Under the pieces are notes generated by a model. It was not told where the DNA came from. It ran no database searches and worked only from the letters and a program-made list of their open reading frames with translations. Position numbers and translations under genes: made by a program. This document shows positions 26,132 through 35,377 of a stretch of 64,000 nucleotides of DNA, in pieces (positions within the stretch are counted from its first letter, which is position 1; the number at the start of each line of letters is the position of its first letter). The DNA comes from CAYGLF01 sp964350945 (GTDB taxonomy: Bacteria; Chlamydiota; Chlamydiia; Chlamydiales; JAAZZY01): NCBI GenBank assembly GCA_964350945.1, contig CAYGLF010000001.1:248001-312000 (forward strand), given 5' to 3'.

Positions 26132-27088
26132 CTAATTTACAAGCGTCATTTTATTTTTCAGTAATTCTAAGTCTTTTACAGAATTTATGCAGCAAGTTTG
26201 TCCTAAAAGACCCATTCTTTTATTCAGCCCAGTGAGGACTTTCCCGCACCCAATTTCTATGAAAGATTCAACAGCATTAGCTGACATTTTTTCAACACAT
26301 GCTTGCCAACGAACAGGGTGTGTAATCTGCAGGATTAAATTTTCTTTAATTTTATCCACGTTACTCTCAGAGTCACCCGTCACATTCATCATCAGTGTAT
26401 TTTGAGGAGCTTTAAGATCCATGGAACTAAGCATTTGCTCAAGCTCAGTCGCAGCTGATTGCATCAAAGGGCTGTGAAAGGCTCCGGCAACATTTAGAGG
26501 TAAAACACGTTTAGCACCAGCTTCTTTTGCACTAGGAATCAACGCTTCAATACCTCTATGCGTTCCTGAAACAACAATCTGTCCAGGACAGTTTAGGTTT
26601 GCCAACCATAAATCTTGTGGCATTTTAAGATCATTAATCACCTGCTGCAAATCAGATTCTGCCATCCCCAAGACAACGGCCATCGTACTCGGATGGTCTA
26701 AGCATGCCTGTTGCATCAAAGAGCCCCGTGCATGCACTAACTGAAGCCCTTGAGAAAAGGTTAAACTTGAAGCCGCACATACTGCGCTATATTCACCCAG
26801 ACTCAAACCTGCGCTATAACTTGCAACGAGACTTGGGTACTCTTTTTGAATAACTTTTAAAACGGCCATACTCACAACAAAAATAGCAGCTTGGCAGTAT
26901 TTGGTTTTAGAAAGCTCTTCTAAAGGACCTTCAAACATTAATTTTTTTAGATCATATTTTAACTCATCATTTGCCTCTTCAAAAAGGTGACGAACCAAAG
27001 CAAAATTTTGATAAAAATCATGCCCCATCCCTACGCTGTGAGATTCCCCTTGTCCTGGAAAAATAAAAGCTGTTTTAAGTTGTGTCAT
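26132..27088 (-). CDS. fabD: Malonyl-CoA:ACP transacylase FabD
   Basis: Loads malonyl groups onto ACP. 318 aa. N-terminal FIFPGQGESHSVGMG; nucleophile Ser in GLSLGEYSAVCAA (the usual GHSLGE has Leu for His here); catalytic His in NVAGAFHSPLMQSA; IEIGCGKVLTGLNKR near the end. Placed 21 bases after fabH in the same operon. Confidence 0.95.
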   Translation of the reverse strand: MTQLKTAFIFPGQGESHSVGMGHDFYQNFALVRHLFEEANDELKYDLKKLMFEGPLEELSKTKYCQAAIFVVSMAVLKVIQKEYPSLVASYSAGLSLGEYSAVCAASSLTFSQGLQLVHARGSLMQQACLDHPSTMAVVLGMAESDLQQVINDLKMPQDLWLANLNCPGQIVVSGTHRGIEALIPSAKEAGAKRVLPLNVAGAFHSPLMQSAATELEQMLSSMDLKAPQNTLMMNVTGDSESNVDKIKENLILQITHPVRWQACVEKMSANAVESFIEIGCGKVLTGLNKRMGLLGQTCCINSVKDLELLKNKMTLVN

Positions 27089-27109
27089 CTACAATCCTCT
27101 TAAAATAAT

Positions 27110-28102
27110 TTAATTTTGTGTAAGCAGTGAAGCGCCCCAGGTTAACCCTGCACCAAAAGCGACAAGCAAAACATTATTTCCAGGTGAAATATTCTTACCT
27201 TTGACCATTTCATCTAAAGCAATGGCTACCCCAGAAGCCGAGGTGTTTCCATACTTATGGACAGTTTTATAAACATTTCCATCTTTGAGAGCAAAACGCT
27301 TGGCAATAGCGCTGATAATACGAATATTTGCTTGGTGTGGAATCAGCCAGGTGATATCCTCTTCGGTCAAATTGAGCTTAGCAAGACACTGTTTGGCAGC
27401 GGCTTCCATTAAGCGAACAGCATGCTTGAAGACTTCGCGCCCTTCCATTTTTAAACAGTGTTGCTTGTTAGCAATCGACTCTATAGAGGGGGGAATGCGC
27501 GTGCCCCCTCCTGGTAAAATAAGAAGTTCGGCTTGATTCCCATCAGTTCCCAAGCAAACATCTTTAATTTCAAGCCCCTTTCCTTCATCACTGATAATTG
27601 CCGCAGAAGCTCCGTCCCCAAAAAGTACACACGTATTGCGATCTTCGTAATCTACAATCGAAGATATTTTTTCAGAGGCGACAACTAGGATATTTTTATA
27701 ATTTTGAGATTCAATATAACTTTTAGCAATAGAAAGCGCATAAATAAAACCCGTGCACGCTGCCTGAAGATCAAATGCAGCTGCGTTAGTCGCTCCAATT
27801 TCCCGCTGAATCAAAGCGGCTGTACTGGGAAATAGGTAATCAGGGGTGCAGGTCGCTACAATAATTAGGTCTATTTTTTTAGGATCAAATCCAATCCCTT
27901 CAATAGCCTCTTTTGCCGCATGAATCCCCATGGTCGAGGTATACTCTTTGTCATGAGCGATGCGGCGCTCTTTAATTCCTGTCCTTGTGACAATCCACTC
28001 ATCGGAGGTGTCAACCATTCTCTCTAGCTCTTTGTTCGTCAAAATCTTGCTTGGAAGATATGAGCCCGATCCAATAATGCGAGCTAATGGCTTTTTATTC
28101 AC
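27110..28102 (-). CDS. fabH: 3-oxoacyl-ACP synthase III FabH
   Basis: Condenses acetyl-CoA with malonyl-ACP to start each fatty acid. 330 aa. The Cys-His-Asn triad is visible in AACTGFIYAL, WLIPHQANIRII and YGNTSASG. The N-terminal block SDEWIVTRTGIKERRIA is typical. The start is GTG at 28102 (NKKPLARIIGSGSYLPS follows). First gene of the fatty-acid operon. The 140-base gap upstream holds the likely promoter, but no hexamers stand out. Confidence 0.96.
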   Translation of the reverse strand: MNKKPLARIIGSGSYLPSKILTNKELERMVDTSDEWIVTRTGIKERRIAHDKEYTSTMGIHAAKEAIEGIGFDPKKIDLIIVATCTPDYLFPSTAALIQREIGATNAAAFDLQAACTGFIYALSIAKSYIESQNYKNILVVASEKISSIVDYEDRNTCVLFGDGASAAIISDEGKGLEIKDVCLGTDGNQAELLILPGGGTRIPPSIESIANKQHCLKMEGREVFKHAVRLMEAAAKQCLAKLNLTEEDITWLIPHQANIRIISAIAKRFALKDGNVYKTVHKYGNTSASGVAIALDEMVKGKNISPGNNVLLVAFGAGLTWGASLLTQN

Positions 28103-28242
28103 GTGTATTACCCGTATATTAAAGTCTAATAACCTAAGATTATAAGCGATGAAAGCTTAAAACACAAAGAAACTTATAAATATAAGTATCAACCTTAAGG
28201 ACAAAAAATATTATTTAAAATTTTAATTCCCCAAAATGAAAC

Positions 28243-29424
28243 TTATAGAGGTTTATAAACATCCGCCTCTGAGCGTACTGCCCATGAAGTTTCTGGCCGC
28301 GCTCTAGTCTTTGGCAAACCATTAGATCTCAATTCTTGCTCATCCCAAGCTCCCATTGAAGGGGAAAGAACTCCATAAGGTCCCGTTAGGGGAATTTGAG
28401 CATCATGGTGCAAGCCTAAAAGCTCTTTTTTTAATTCTTCAAGCTGCTCTTCATCCCCAATCGTGAACTCTTCCACGCGATCTTCACCCAATTCTGTAAA
28501 CGCCACTTTATGACTAGCTCTAACACGGCTTTCACTATTTTGATTGCTCAAAAAAATGGATGTTATCGCTGATTTATGCGGCCCCCCTCGCAGCTCTGTT
28601 AAAAAATCAGGGTCTTTAGCTTCATCATGTCCCGATGTAAACCCCGCATTAATACCAGAGACAACCGCTGATTGCACATCACTATATCCCTCTCTTAGCG
28701 AGTAAGTATAGCAAGACTCATCACCACTTTCTCTTAAAGATTTGCCAGTATGCTCATTACGAGTCACGCTGCCAAAAAAACAGGCCGACTCAGCTCCGGG
28801 GATTCTGCTCCCTGTTGCTAAAGACAAAGTTTCAGCTGTATCTTCATCAGTACACGAAACTACAGAGGGATCTCCTCGAGCAGCGGCCTCTTCTAGTCCA
28901 TACTGCTGCAATCGAAGTTCTTTGGGACCCCATGAAGAAACAAACTCTCTATAATCCCCAGCATCTGCTTTTCGTTTACTTGATGGCATTTGGGACCTTA
29001 CTGTTGTAAGGCCTACAAGAGTTGGGACGGCGGCCTTGAAAACAGTAGCAACTGAAAGTTGGGCAGGCCCATCTTCAACATTCAAATTAAAATCCAGCAA
29101 ATTCATGACTTGGGGGCCCCCAACATCAAGCTCAGTGCCAGCAATGTTCACTGGTGGCTGATAATCAAACGTTGCCACCGGCTCACTAACTGAGTTTTGG
29201 CTTCCAAGAATAACACCCCCAGCAACCAAAGCTACCCCTGCTGCCACGGCTCCAAAACTTGCAAGTGATTGTGGACGGACACTATAGCGATCAAAAGCTT
29301 CCTGTAAGTTCCCTTGAATGGCGCACGTAGCAATCTTACTTAAAGAAGTATCAATGGGGACCTCTGACCCTGCTGGAATATCTGCTCGAACTATCAAACT
29401 TGCGTTGCTGCCAATTGCACTCAT
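28243..29424 (-). CDS. Lineage-specific protein with one hydrophobic segment
   Basis: 393 aa, no recognised family. One long hydrophobic Gly/Ala/Val segment lies near residues 52-75 (ASFGAVAAGVALVAGGVILG). The rest is Ser/Glu/Asp/Arg-rich with short patches of predicted structure. It includes several Cys, unlike most of its neighbours. AGGGG precedes the ATG at 29424. It reads in the same direction as the 289-aa gene upstream, with a 163-base gap. Could be an inclusion or secreted protein; nothing proves this. Confidence 0.6.
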   Translation of the reverse strand: MSAIGSNASLIVRADIPAGSEVPIDTSLSKIATCAIQGNLQEAFDRYSVRPQSLASFGAVAAGVALVAGGVILGSQNSVSEPVATFDYQPPVNIAGTELDVGGPQVMNLLDFNLNVEDGPAQLSVATVFKAAVPTLVGLTTVRSQMPSSKRKADAGDYREFVSSWGPKELRLQQYGLEEAAARGDPSVVSCTDEDTAETLSLATGSRIPGAESACFFGSVTRNEHTGKSLRESGDESCYTYSLREGYSDVQSAVVSGINAGFTSGHDEAKDPDFLTELRGGPHKSAITSIFLSNQNSESRVRASHKVAFTELGEDRVEEFTIGDEEQLEELKKELLGLHHDAQIPLTGPYGVLSPSMGAWDEQELRSNGLPKTRARPETSWAVRSEADVYKPL

Positions 29425-29587
29425 AAAAACCCCTAAAAAAAAATGAAAGAAAAAACTTAACCTTTCCTCTAAAAAAGAACAATGGTTAAGTTTTAATGCA
29501 GTCTATCCGATTTTTCTTATGGAGACTTTATTTCCAGAAAGTAAAATTTAAGTTTAAGCCTCTGTGGACTTGAAACGCAATAAGCGT

Positions 29588-30457
29588 CTATCCAAAAACT
29601 GCTCCATTTCTACCTAAATGGCTTGCCTTGCTTGCAGCTGTTCCAAGCCCCGAAAGCTTAGATCTAGTCATGATACTTGCTCCTCGTCGGGTGCGACCCA
29701 GCATGGGGGAAAATTGATCGTCCTGCACCACTGAAACGGTTGTACCTAAAACAGTTTTTCTTCTGTCTTTTTTTCTTCTATCTGTCTTTTTTGCTGTAGT
29801 TTTTTTACAAGCGGCTCGACTTCTTGAAGCTGATGCTGTAGAAGAGTTTTTTGCAAGTAACCTAGTAGAATTACCTTGAGGTGTGCGTGAAATTTTATCG
29901 CGAGTTTCAAATGGATCTAAATCCCTATCGTCTTTTTGAGCGGCTCCTGTAGCAGCATTGCGAGCCACGGAATCGAATCCTACCACGCGCGCGCCTCCAT
30001 TTTGAGGCGTACTTAACGCCACAGAAAGTCTGCGACTATCAGAACTCAAAACACTAAGAGCTGGCGACAGAATGGTTGGGGTCAAAGCCGCCGTTAGTGG
30101 AGTAGCTGGGCCTTGAGAAACTATAGCTCTGGTGTCTACTTTTGCTGAAAAGTAGCCTCCACGTACCAATCGATCTGTAGTATACGCTGTAGCTGTAACC
30201 GCTGCGACCCCAAAAGCAACCTCGGGGGTAAAGAAGGATTGAGAATTAGGGGCTAAGGCTGTAAATTCCATGCTTCCAAGATCTGTACAGGAGTCTACGG
30301 GAAAACCGTCTGCTTCGCCTGTAATACTATTGACTGCGGTTTGGTATGCAGCACCGAAAAAAGCACCGACTCCCTCTGCGGCAGAAAGAGCTGTGTTTAG
30401 AGAAAATTCTCTTGCATTAGCTGAGGCAAAAGCTCCGATTGATCCTAAAAAACTCAT
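29588..30457 (-). CDS. Lineage-specific protein with basic C-terminal region
   Basis: 289 aa, family unknown. The N-terminal 110 residues are Ala/Phe/Gly-rich and weakly hydrophobic (SFLGSIGAFASANAREFSL; then AFGVAAVTATAYTTDRLV). Residues about 190-240 are highly basic (ACKKTTAKKTDRRKKDRRKT), a possible nucleic-acid-binding or nuclear-localisation-like patch. AAAGGAG lies just before the ATG. Together with the 393-aa gene it forms a small unexplained unit between fabH and secDF. Confidence 0.6.
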   Translation of the reverse strand: MSFLGSIGAFASANAREFSLNTALSAAEGVGAFFGAAYQTAVNSITGEADGFPVDSCTDLGSMEFTALAPNSQSFFTPEVAFGVAAVTATAYTTDRLVRGGYFSAKVDTRAIVSQGPATPLTAALTPTILSPALSVLSSDSRRLSVALSTPQNGGARVVGFDSVARNAATGAAQKDDRDLDPFETRDKISRTPQGNSTRLLAKNSSTASASRSRAACKKTTAKKTDRRKKDRRKTVLGTTVSVVQDDQFSPMLGRTRRGASIMTRSKLSGLGTAASKASHLGRNGAVFG

Positions 30458-30618
30458 TGTTTTCTCCTTTAAAAAAAATTAATGGCAACGATTAAAACAT
30501 GTAACAACATTAACTACAATCAATAATTTAAATTTAAACAGCTACTTTTTATAAAGTTATTAAACAAATTTTTAACTTTATACAGTAATAAAAAAAGTGA
30601 CCATAAAACTTCTCGTGC

Positions 30619-30647
30619 TTGCAAAAATGAATTTACAATGTTAAGAT
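30619..30647 (+). promoter_or_regulatory. Putative promoter of secDF
   Basis: TTGCAA (30619-30624), exactly 17 bases, TAAGAT (30642-30647); 42 bases before the secDF ATG. The rest of the 30458-30689 gap is AT-rich and empty. Confidence 0.55.
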
Positions 30648-30689
30648 CCCGACCCTTACATAAAAAATAATTATAAAGGATTAAGCGCC

Positions 30690-33600
30690 ATGGAAAAACT
30701 AAAGCGTTGGCATTTAGCACTAATTGTTGCAGTCGTCGTATTAACCGTTTACAACGTTCTCCCAACCATTATTTACTATTCTAAACCTCTCTCAAAACCT
30801 ATCGATCAAAAACAAGCACTTGCAGTGGCTTCGCAATCCTTTAAAAGGGTGAATCAATTGCAAGATGATTCTGTTAATTGGGTCCATTCTTTTTCCAAAA
30901 ATTTAGGAATCAAACCTAAATCGGTAAAAGTGGTCGACGACAACCCTCAACTTATTGAGGTTGCTCTGCACAATTCTGAGCAAGCAAAAGTATTTAAATC
31001 CTATCTTCCAAGAGCAGGCTCGCTCGTTTCCTTCGTCCCCTCCCAATTGTCCTTAGCCCCTGTCGTTCATGACACCCCCAACACAGTGTTTGTTGAAAGA
31101 AAAATTGGTTTTGTGGCCAACCCAAATGAAATTGAAAAATTCATCTCATTTGTTCCTAAAAAAACAAATGATCAAATTTCTCCAGATTATCGCGATTTAA
31201 TCCATGATCGCTGTGCTCAACTTGCACTTGGTCTTGCAGGCAGCACCCCTGAGGCTGAGCTTATAGCTGCCCTCCCACAAGTGGATTCCAATACCTCTTT
31301 AGATGTAGAGCTTTTAGAACTCGCTCAGAATATCGTCATCTACCCTAAATATTTTGGCGAAGATTCTTTAATAACAAAAAGATACCTTCAGAGGCTAAGT
31401 CAAGTGAGATCTTGGTCTGAAAAAAGCACTAGCAACCTGTTGAAAGCATTTCATAAGCTGGCAGTTAAACAGGCCTCAGACATTGAGTCGTTAAAAACAA
31501 ATGAAATCGAAAAAAAAGAAGTTCTATCCCGTGGGCGAGAGACGATTTTACAAGCCCTTCAAATTTTAGAACGTCAGCAAGGCAAATTAAAGTCCTCTAG
31601 CGCTCCACTGTCGATTGAAGACATTCACCAAAAGCTGAAAGATCAACCTCTAGTGGTTCTTGGAAACAACAATCCTTTCATCCACTCTATCAGGATAGAT
31701 TGGGAAAAAGAAACCCTTTTTCTGTCCCTCCACCCTGACCTGGTACAATTGCAGACAAGCCTGACTCAAGATGAAAATATGCAGGTGCAAAAAGAACGAC
31801 TCAAACAACTAATTATCAACGAAATTGCTTACATATCTCAAGCCTCTAATGAGGAAATCACTCCCCGGGAAACAAATGGGTTTGAAGTTCAACTAGAGCA
31901 CCTTACTAATAGTACGGGTATGCTAAAGCTAGACCTAGCTTATATCGCTCAAAATGAGGTTCAAAAGCTCAAAGATAAAATTTCAAAATATTGGAATCCT
32001 CAATCCCCTGAATTCGCAAATAATGCGTTTCCTGTTTGGGATACTGAGACCTATCGGTCCCTAGATCCTAGTGAGAAAAAATTTGGTTTACTGCTTTATG
32101 CTCCTGTCGCAGATCAGCAAAAAACCCCTAAAGGTTTTGACAACAGTTCTATATATGTGATTGCTAAAGGGCTCCACCCGATCATCCAAAAATATCAACA
32201 GTGGGCAAATTTAGAGGAAGCTGAAGTCTTCAAAGAAGAGTTTGTCGCATTACAAAATATATTCCGTCAAAATGGCTACCAATTTTCCTACCCAGCTGAT
32301 GCTCCGAAGTTTGACCTATCTTTTCAAGGTGACTTTATCTTTGAAAACCCGAGTTATTACTCTGATGTGCTCGCAGCAACTCGTGAAGATTTTACTGTAA
32401 GTGGTAGCAAGCGCTATGCAACCCTCGAATTTACTAATACCGAACAAAGGCTCGCTACTCTAAATAGAATTGAAGGTGAAGTTCATGAAGAGCTCTTGAA
32501 GTGGAAAGACGACTACCAAGCGGCTAAAGTTGATATCTTTGACAAACAGGCAATCTTTTTCATTCCCCCTCCGACCAAGAACATCTACCTAAATAACCTT
32601 AAGCTTAGTGTGAAAGAGTACTTTAGAGGAGATCATCGCAAAGTTTTAAAATGGGGCCTTGATTTGTCAGGTGGTAAGTCTATTTTGATTGGACTTAAAG
32701 ACTTAAATAATCGACCCATCACAAGCAAAGAAGACCTAGCAGAAGGCGCAAATGAGTTAACTCAACGCGTTAACAAAATGGGACTTTCTGAAGTAGATAT
32801 CCGCGTTGAGGGAAACAATATAGCCCTTGACTTTCCCTCTTCTCAAGGACTATCGGCTACAGAGCTTATTAAAGGATCTACGATGTCTTTTCACGTGGTT
32901 AATGAAAAGTTTGCCTCTAAAAACTCACCTTTCTATGCTCCGATGCAAAAGTTTTTACAAGAGGTTTGGAATGAAGCTGTCATTACTCACCAAAAAGATG
33001 CTGAATCTATCCAGTCAATTGCGTGGAGGCACCTAGGGGGATCTCTTGATAGCACCACACTCTCGCCACGTAGTGAACATGCAAAAGAACTCGTTAAAAA
33101 TGGGTTTATGCTGCCCTCTCCAAAAGAGATGCAGCGCGGTTTTGATGCAGAGAACACCGTAAGCTCTATTGGAGTCTATCGTGGTCAAGATTACACACAA
33201 TGGCAGGGGCAAACACACCCCCTTATCCCCTTGTTTAATGATCATGCCTTAGAGGGTTCAGACCTTGATAACATCCGTACAAGCTATGATGCAGCTCAAG
33301 GGAACACCCTTACATTTAACGTTAAAAACACCTCTAAAACGAGTGGAAAAGAAAACCCTAGAAATGTCATTCACGCTTGGACTTCCAAGTACGCCAAAGA
33401 GCGTGTAATGGGCACCTCTAAGGAACAATACACCCCTTCTCGAGGATGGAGACTGGCAATTGTATTGAATGGACAGATCATCAATGACCCGATGCTCAAC
33501 CAACCTCTTAGAGACAACATCCAAGTCACCGGTGGTTTCACTCAGCATGAGGTGAATCGTTTAGCTTCTGATTTAAAAGCTGGATCACTCTCTTTTACTC

Positions 33601-35192
33601 CTCAAATTCTTTCTGAAGAGAATGTCAGTGCTGACCTAGGACACGCTGAAAGAGTTCAAGGGATTGTTGCGATGCTAGTTGCACTAACACTTGTAGTTGT
33701 CCTTATGGTGAGCTACTACCGTTTTTCTGGTTTGGTAGCATCGGTTGCTGTTCTCTTTAATTTACTTGTGATGTGGGGAACTTTGCAGAACTTACAAGCG
33801 ACCCTCACACTTTCAGGAATAGCTGGAATTATTCTGACTGTTGGGATGGCTGTGGATGCGAATGTCTTAGTCTTTGAAAGAATTCGTGAAGAACTTAAGC
33901 ACACCAAGCAATTGGGAGCTGCAATCGCTGTGGGTTACCAAAAAGCATTTAGTGCAATTTTTGATTCCAACATCACGACGATTATTGCAGCTATTATTTT
34001 ATTGAGCTTCGATGCCGGTCCGATTAAAGGTCTTGCAATTACCTTGACTATTGGAATCGCATCTTCAATGTTTACTGCCCTATTTATGACACGTGTCTTT
34101 TTCACCCAATGGTTAAAAAAGACACAACAAAAAACTCTGAAGATGGCCAACTGGTTTCATGTCCGCGCCTTTGATTTTTTAAGGTATGCACGCCCTGTTG
34201 CCATTCTGTCTATTTTTACAATTTTGATAGGCGGCACACTGGTTATTCAACAACGTAAATCTATTGTTGGTATGGATTTTACAGGCGGCTACTCGGTCAG
34301 CTTACAACTTGAAGAAAAAGCAGGTACAAATTATCGCGAAAAAGTTTCTAGTGCTTTGCAAAATGCAGGTGCCAAGCTCTCTGATTTCCAAGTCAGAGAA
34401 CTCAACTCCCCACAAGCTTTGAGAGTACAATTAAGTTCATCTCTAGAGGAAAAAGGACGCCCATTTTTTGGGATGCCTTTAGAGCGCGGCCTTGCAGGAT
34501 CTAGTAACACATGGCAAAATAACCCCCGTTTAGATTGGGTGGTCTTAGCTCTGCAAGCTGAAAATCTTGAAATTAATGCAAAAAGCCTTTCAGCCTTAGA
34601 TAAAAACTGGTCCAATATGAGTGGTCAGCTTTCTAAAACTACGAGGAATAATGCCTTTATCGGGCTCTCTCTTGCTATGTTGTTCATTTTAATTTACATT
34701 TCATTTAGATATGAAATTAAATACGCACTCAGTGCCATTCTTTGTGTGCTTCACGATGTCCTCATCACACTAGCCCTCATCGGAATTTTGCACTTAATGA
34801 AGGTCCCTGTTCAGATAAACATGCAAATTATTGCAGCGCTGATGACGATCATTGGGTATTCTCTTAATGATACCATTATTGTTTTTGACAGAATTCGCGA
34901 GGAGAAACGTTTATTACCAAATCTCTCCTTTGCAAAGATAATCAATCATTCTCTCTCAGTGACCTTGAACAGAACTTTAATGACTTCGCTCACAACGTTT
35001 GTCGTTTTGTTTGCTTTGGTCACTTTAGGAGGGTCTAAGATTTTTGATTTCTCATTGGTGATGAGTCTTGGAGTTATTCTAGGCACACTTTCGTCACTAT
35101 TCATAGCGCCTCTGCTGCTGAGCTACTTTCACAAAAAAGAAACTCAAGCAACGCCCTATGTTTCTCACAAAAAAAATCGCAAATTAGTCTAG
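30690..35192 (+). CDS. secDF: Fused protein-export membrane protein SecDF
   Basis: Proton-driven partner of SecYEG that pulls preproteins across the inner membrane. 1500 aa. N-terminal helix (residues 7-27), then an unusually long periplasmic region (about 600 residues) before the SecD core. SecD markers: WGLDLSGGKSILIGL, LNGQIINDP, GMAVDANVLVFERIREEL. SecF half from about 1150: VGMDFTGGYSVSLQ and GYSLNDTIIVFDRIREE. Twelve membrane helices expected. The fusion with a long insert is characteristic of chlamydiae. AAAGGA lies 9-10 bases before the ATG. A perfect terminator hairpin follows the gene. Confidence 0.96.
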   Translation: MEKLKRWHLALIVAVVVLTVYNVLPTIIYYSKPLSKPIDQKQALAVASQSFKRVNQLQDDSVNWVHSFSKNLGIKPKSVKVVDDNPQLIEVALHNSEQAKVFKSYLPRAGSLVSFVPSQLSLAPVVHDTPNTVFVERKIGFVANPNEIEKFISFVPKKTNDQISPDYRDLIHDRCAQLALGLAGSTPEAELIAALPQVDSNTSLDVELLELAQNIVIYPKYFGEDSLITKRYLQRLSQVRSWSEKSTSNLLKAFHKLAVKQASDIESLKTNEIEKKEVLSRGRETILQALQILERQQGKLKSSSAPLSIEDIHQKLKDQPLVVLGNNNPFIHSIRIDWEKETLFLSLHPDLVQLQTSLTQDENMQVQKERLKQLIINEIAYISQASNEEITPRETNGFEVQLEHLTNSTGMLKLDLAYIAQNEVQKLKDKISKYWNPQSPEFANNAFPVWDTETYRSLDPSEKKFGLLLYAPVADQQKTPKGFDNSSIYVIAKGLHPIIQKYQQWANLEEAEVFKEEFVALQNIFRQNGYQFSYPADAPKFDLSFQGDFIFENPSYYSDVLAATREDFTVSGSKRYATLEFTNTEQRLATLNRIEGEVHEELLKWKDDYQAAKVDIFDKQAIFFIPPPTKNIYLNNLKLSVKEYFRGDHRKVLKWGLDLSGGKSILIGLKDLNNRPITSKEDLAEGANELTQRVNKMGLSEVDIRVEGNNIALDFPSSQGLSATELIKGSTMSFHVVNEKFASKNSPFYAPMQKFLQEVWNEAVITHQKDAESIQSIAWRHLGGSLDSTTLSPRSEHAKELVKNGFMLPSPKEMQRGFDAENTVSSIGVYRGQDYTQWQGQTHPLIPLFNDHALEGSDLDNIRTSYDAAQGNTLTFNVKNTSKTSGKENPRNVIHAWTSKYAKERVMGTSKEQYTPSRGWRLAIVLNGQIINDPMLNQPLRDNIQVTGGFTQHEVNRLASDLKAGSLSFTPQILSEENVSADLGHAERVQGIVAMLVALTLVVVLMVSYYRFSGLVASVAVLFNLLVMWGTLQNLQATLTLSGIAGIILTVGMAVDANVLVFERIREELKHTKQLGAAIAVGYQKAFSAIFDSNITTIIAAIILLSFDAGPIKGLAITLTIGIASSMFTALFMTRVFFTQWLKKTQQKTLKMANWFHVRAFDFLRYARPVAILSIFTILIGGTLVIQQRKSIVGMDFTGGYSVSLQLEEKAGTNYREKVSSALQNAGAKLSDFQVRELNSPQALRVQLSSSLEEKGRPFFGMPLERGLAGSSNTWQNNPRLDWVVLALQAENLEINAKSLSALDKNWSNMSGQLSKTTRNNAFIGLSLAMLFILIYISFRYEIKYALSAILCVLHDVLITLALIGILHLMKVPVQINMQIIAALMTIIGYSLNDTIIVFDRIREEKRLLPNLSFAKIINHSLSVTLNRTLMTSLTTFVVLFALVTLGGSKIFDFSLVMSLGVILGTLSSLFIAPLLLSYFHKKETQATPYVSHKKNRKLV

Positions 35193-35204
35193 TCCTTTAC
35201 CCGA

Positions 35205-35233
35205 GGGCTTCTTTATAAGAAGCCCTTACTTTT
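35205..35233 (+). terminator. Rho-independent terminator after secDF
   Basis: GGGCTTCTT (35205-35213), loop TAT, AAGAAGCCC (35217-35225), then TTACTTTT. The stem is a perfect 9 bp. Confidence 0.85.
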
Positions 35234-35377
35234 AAAAAATGTTTATTGCATCCCATTCTTAAAAGTGTTAAATGAATACTTTGAATATAAATAGAAAGTA
35301 AACGCAATGAACATGAAGTTCCAAAGCCAAATAACCTCAAGCAGACAAAATAGCTCTTCCATTTTGGAGGCTTTTTT

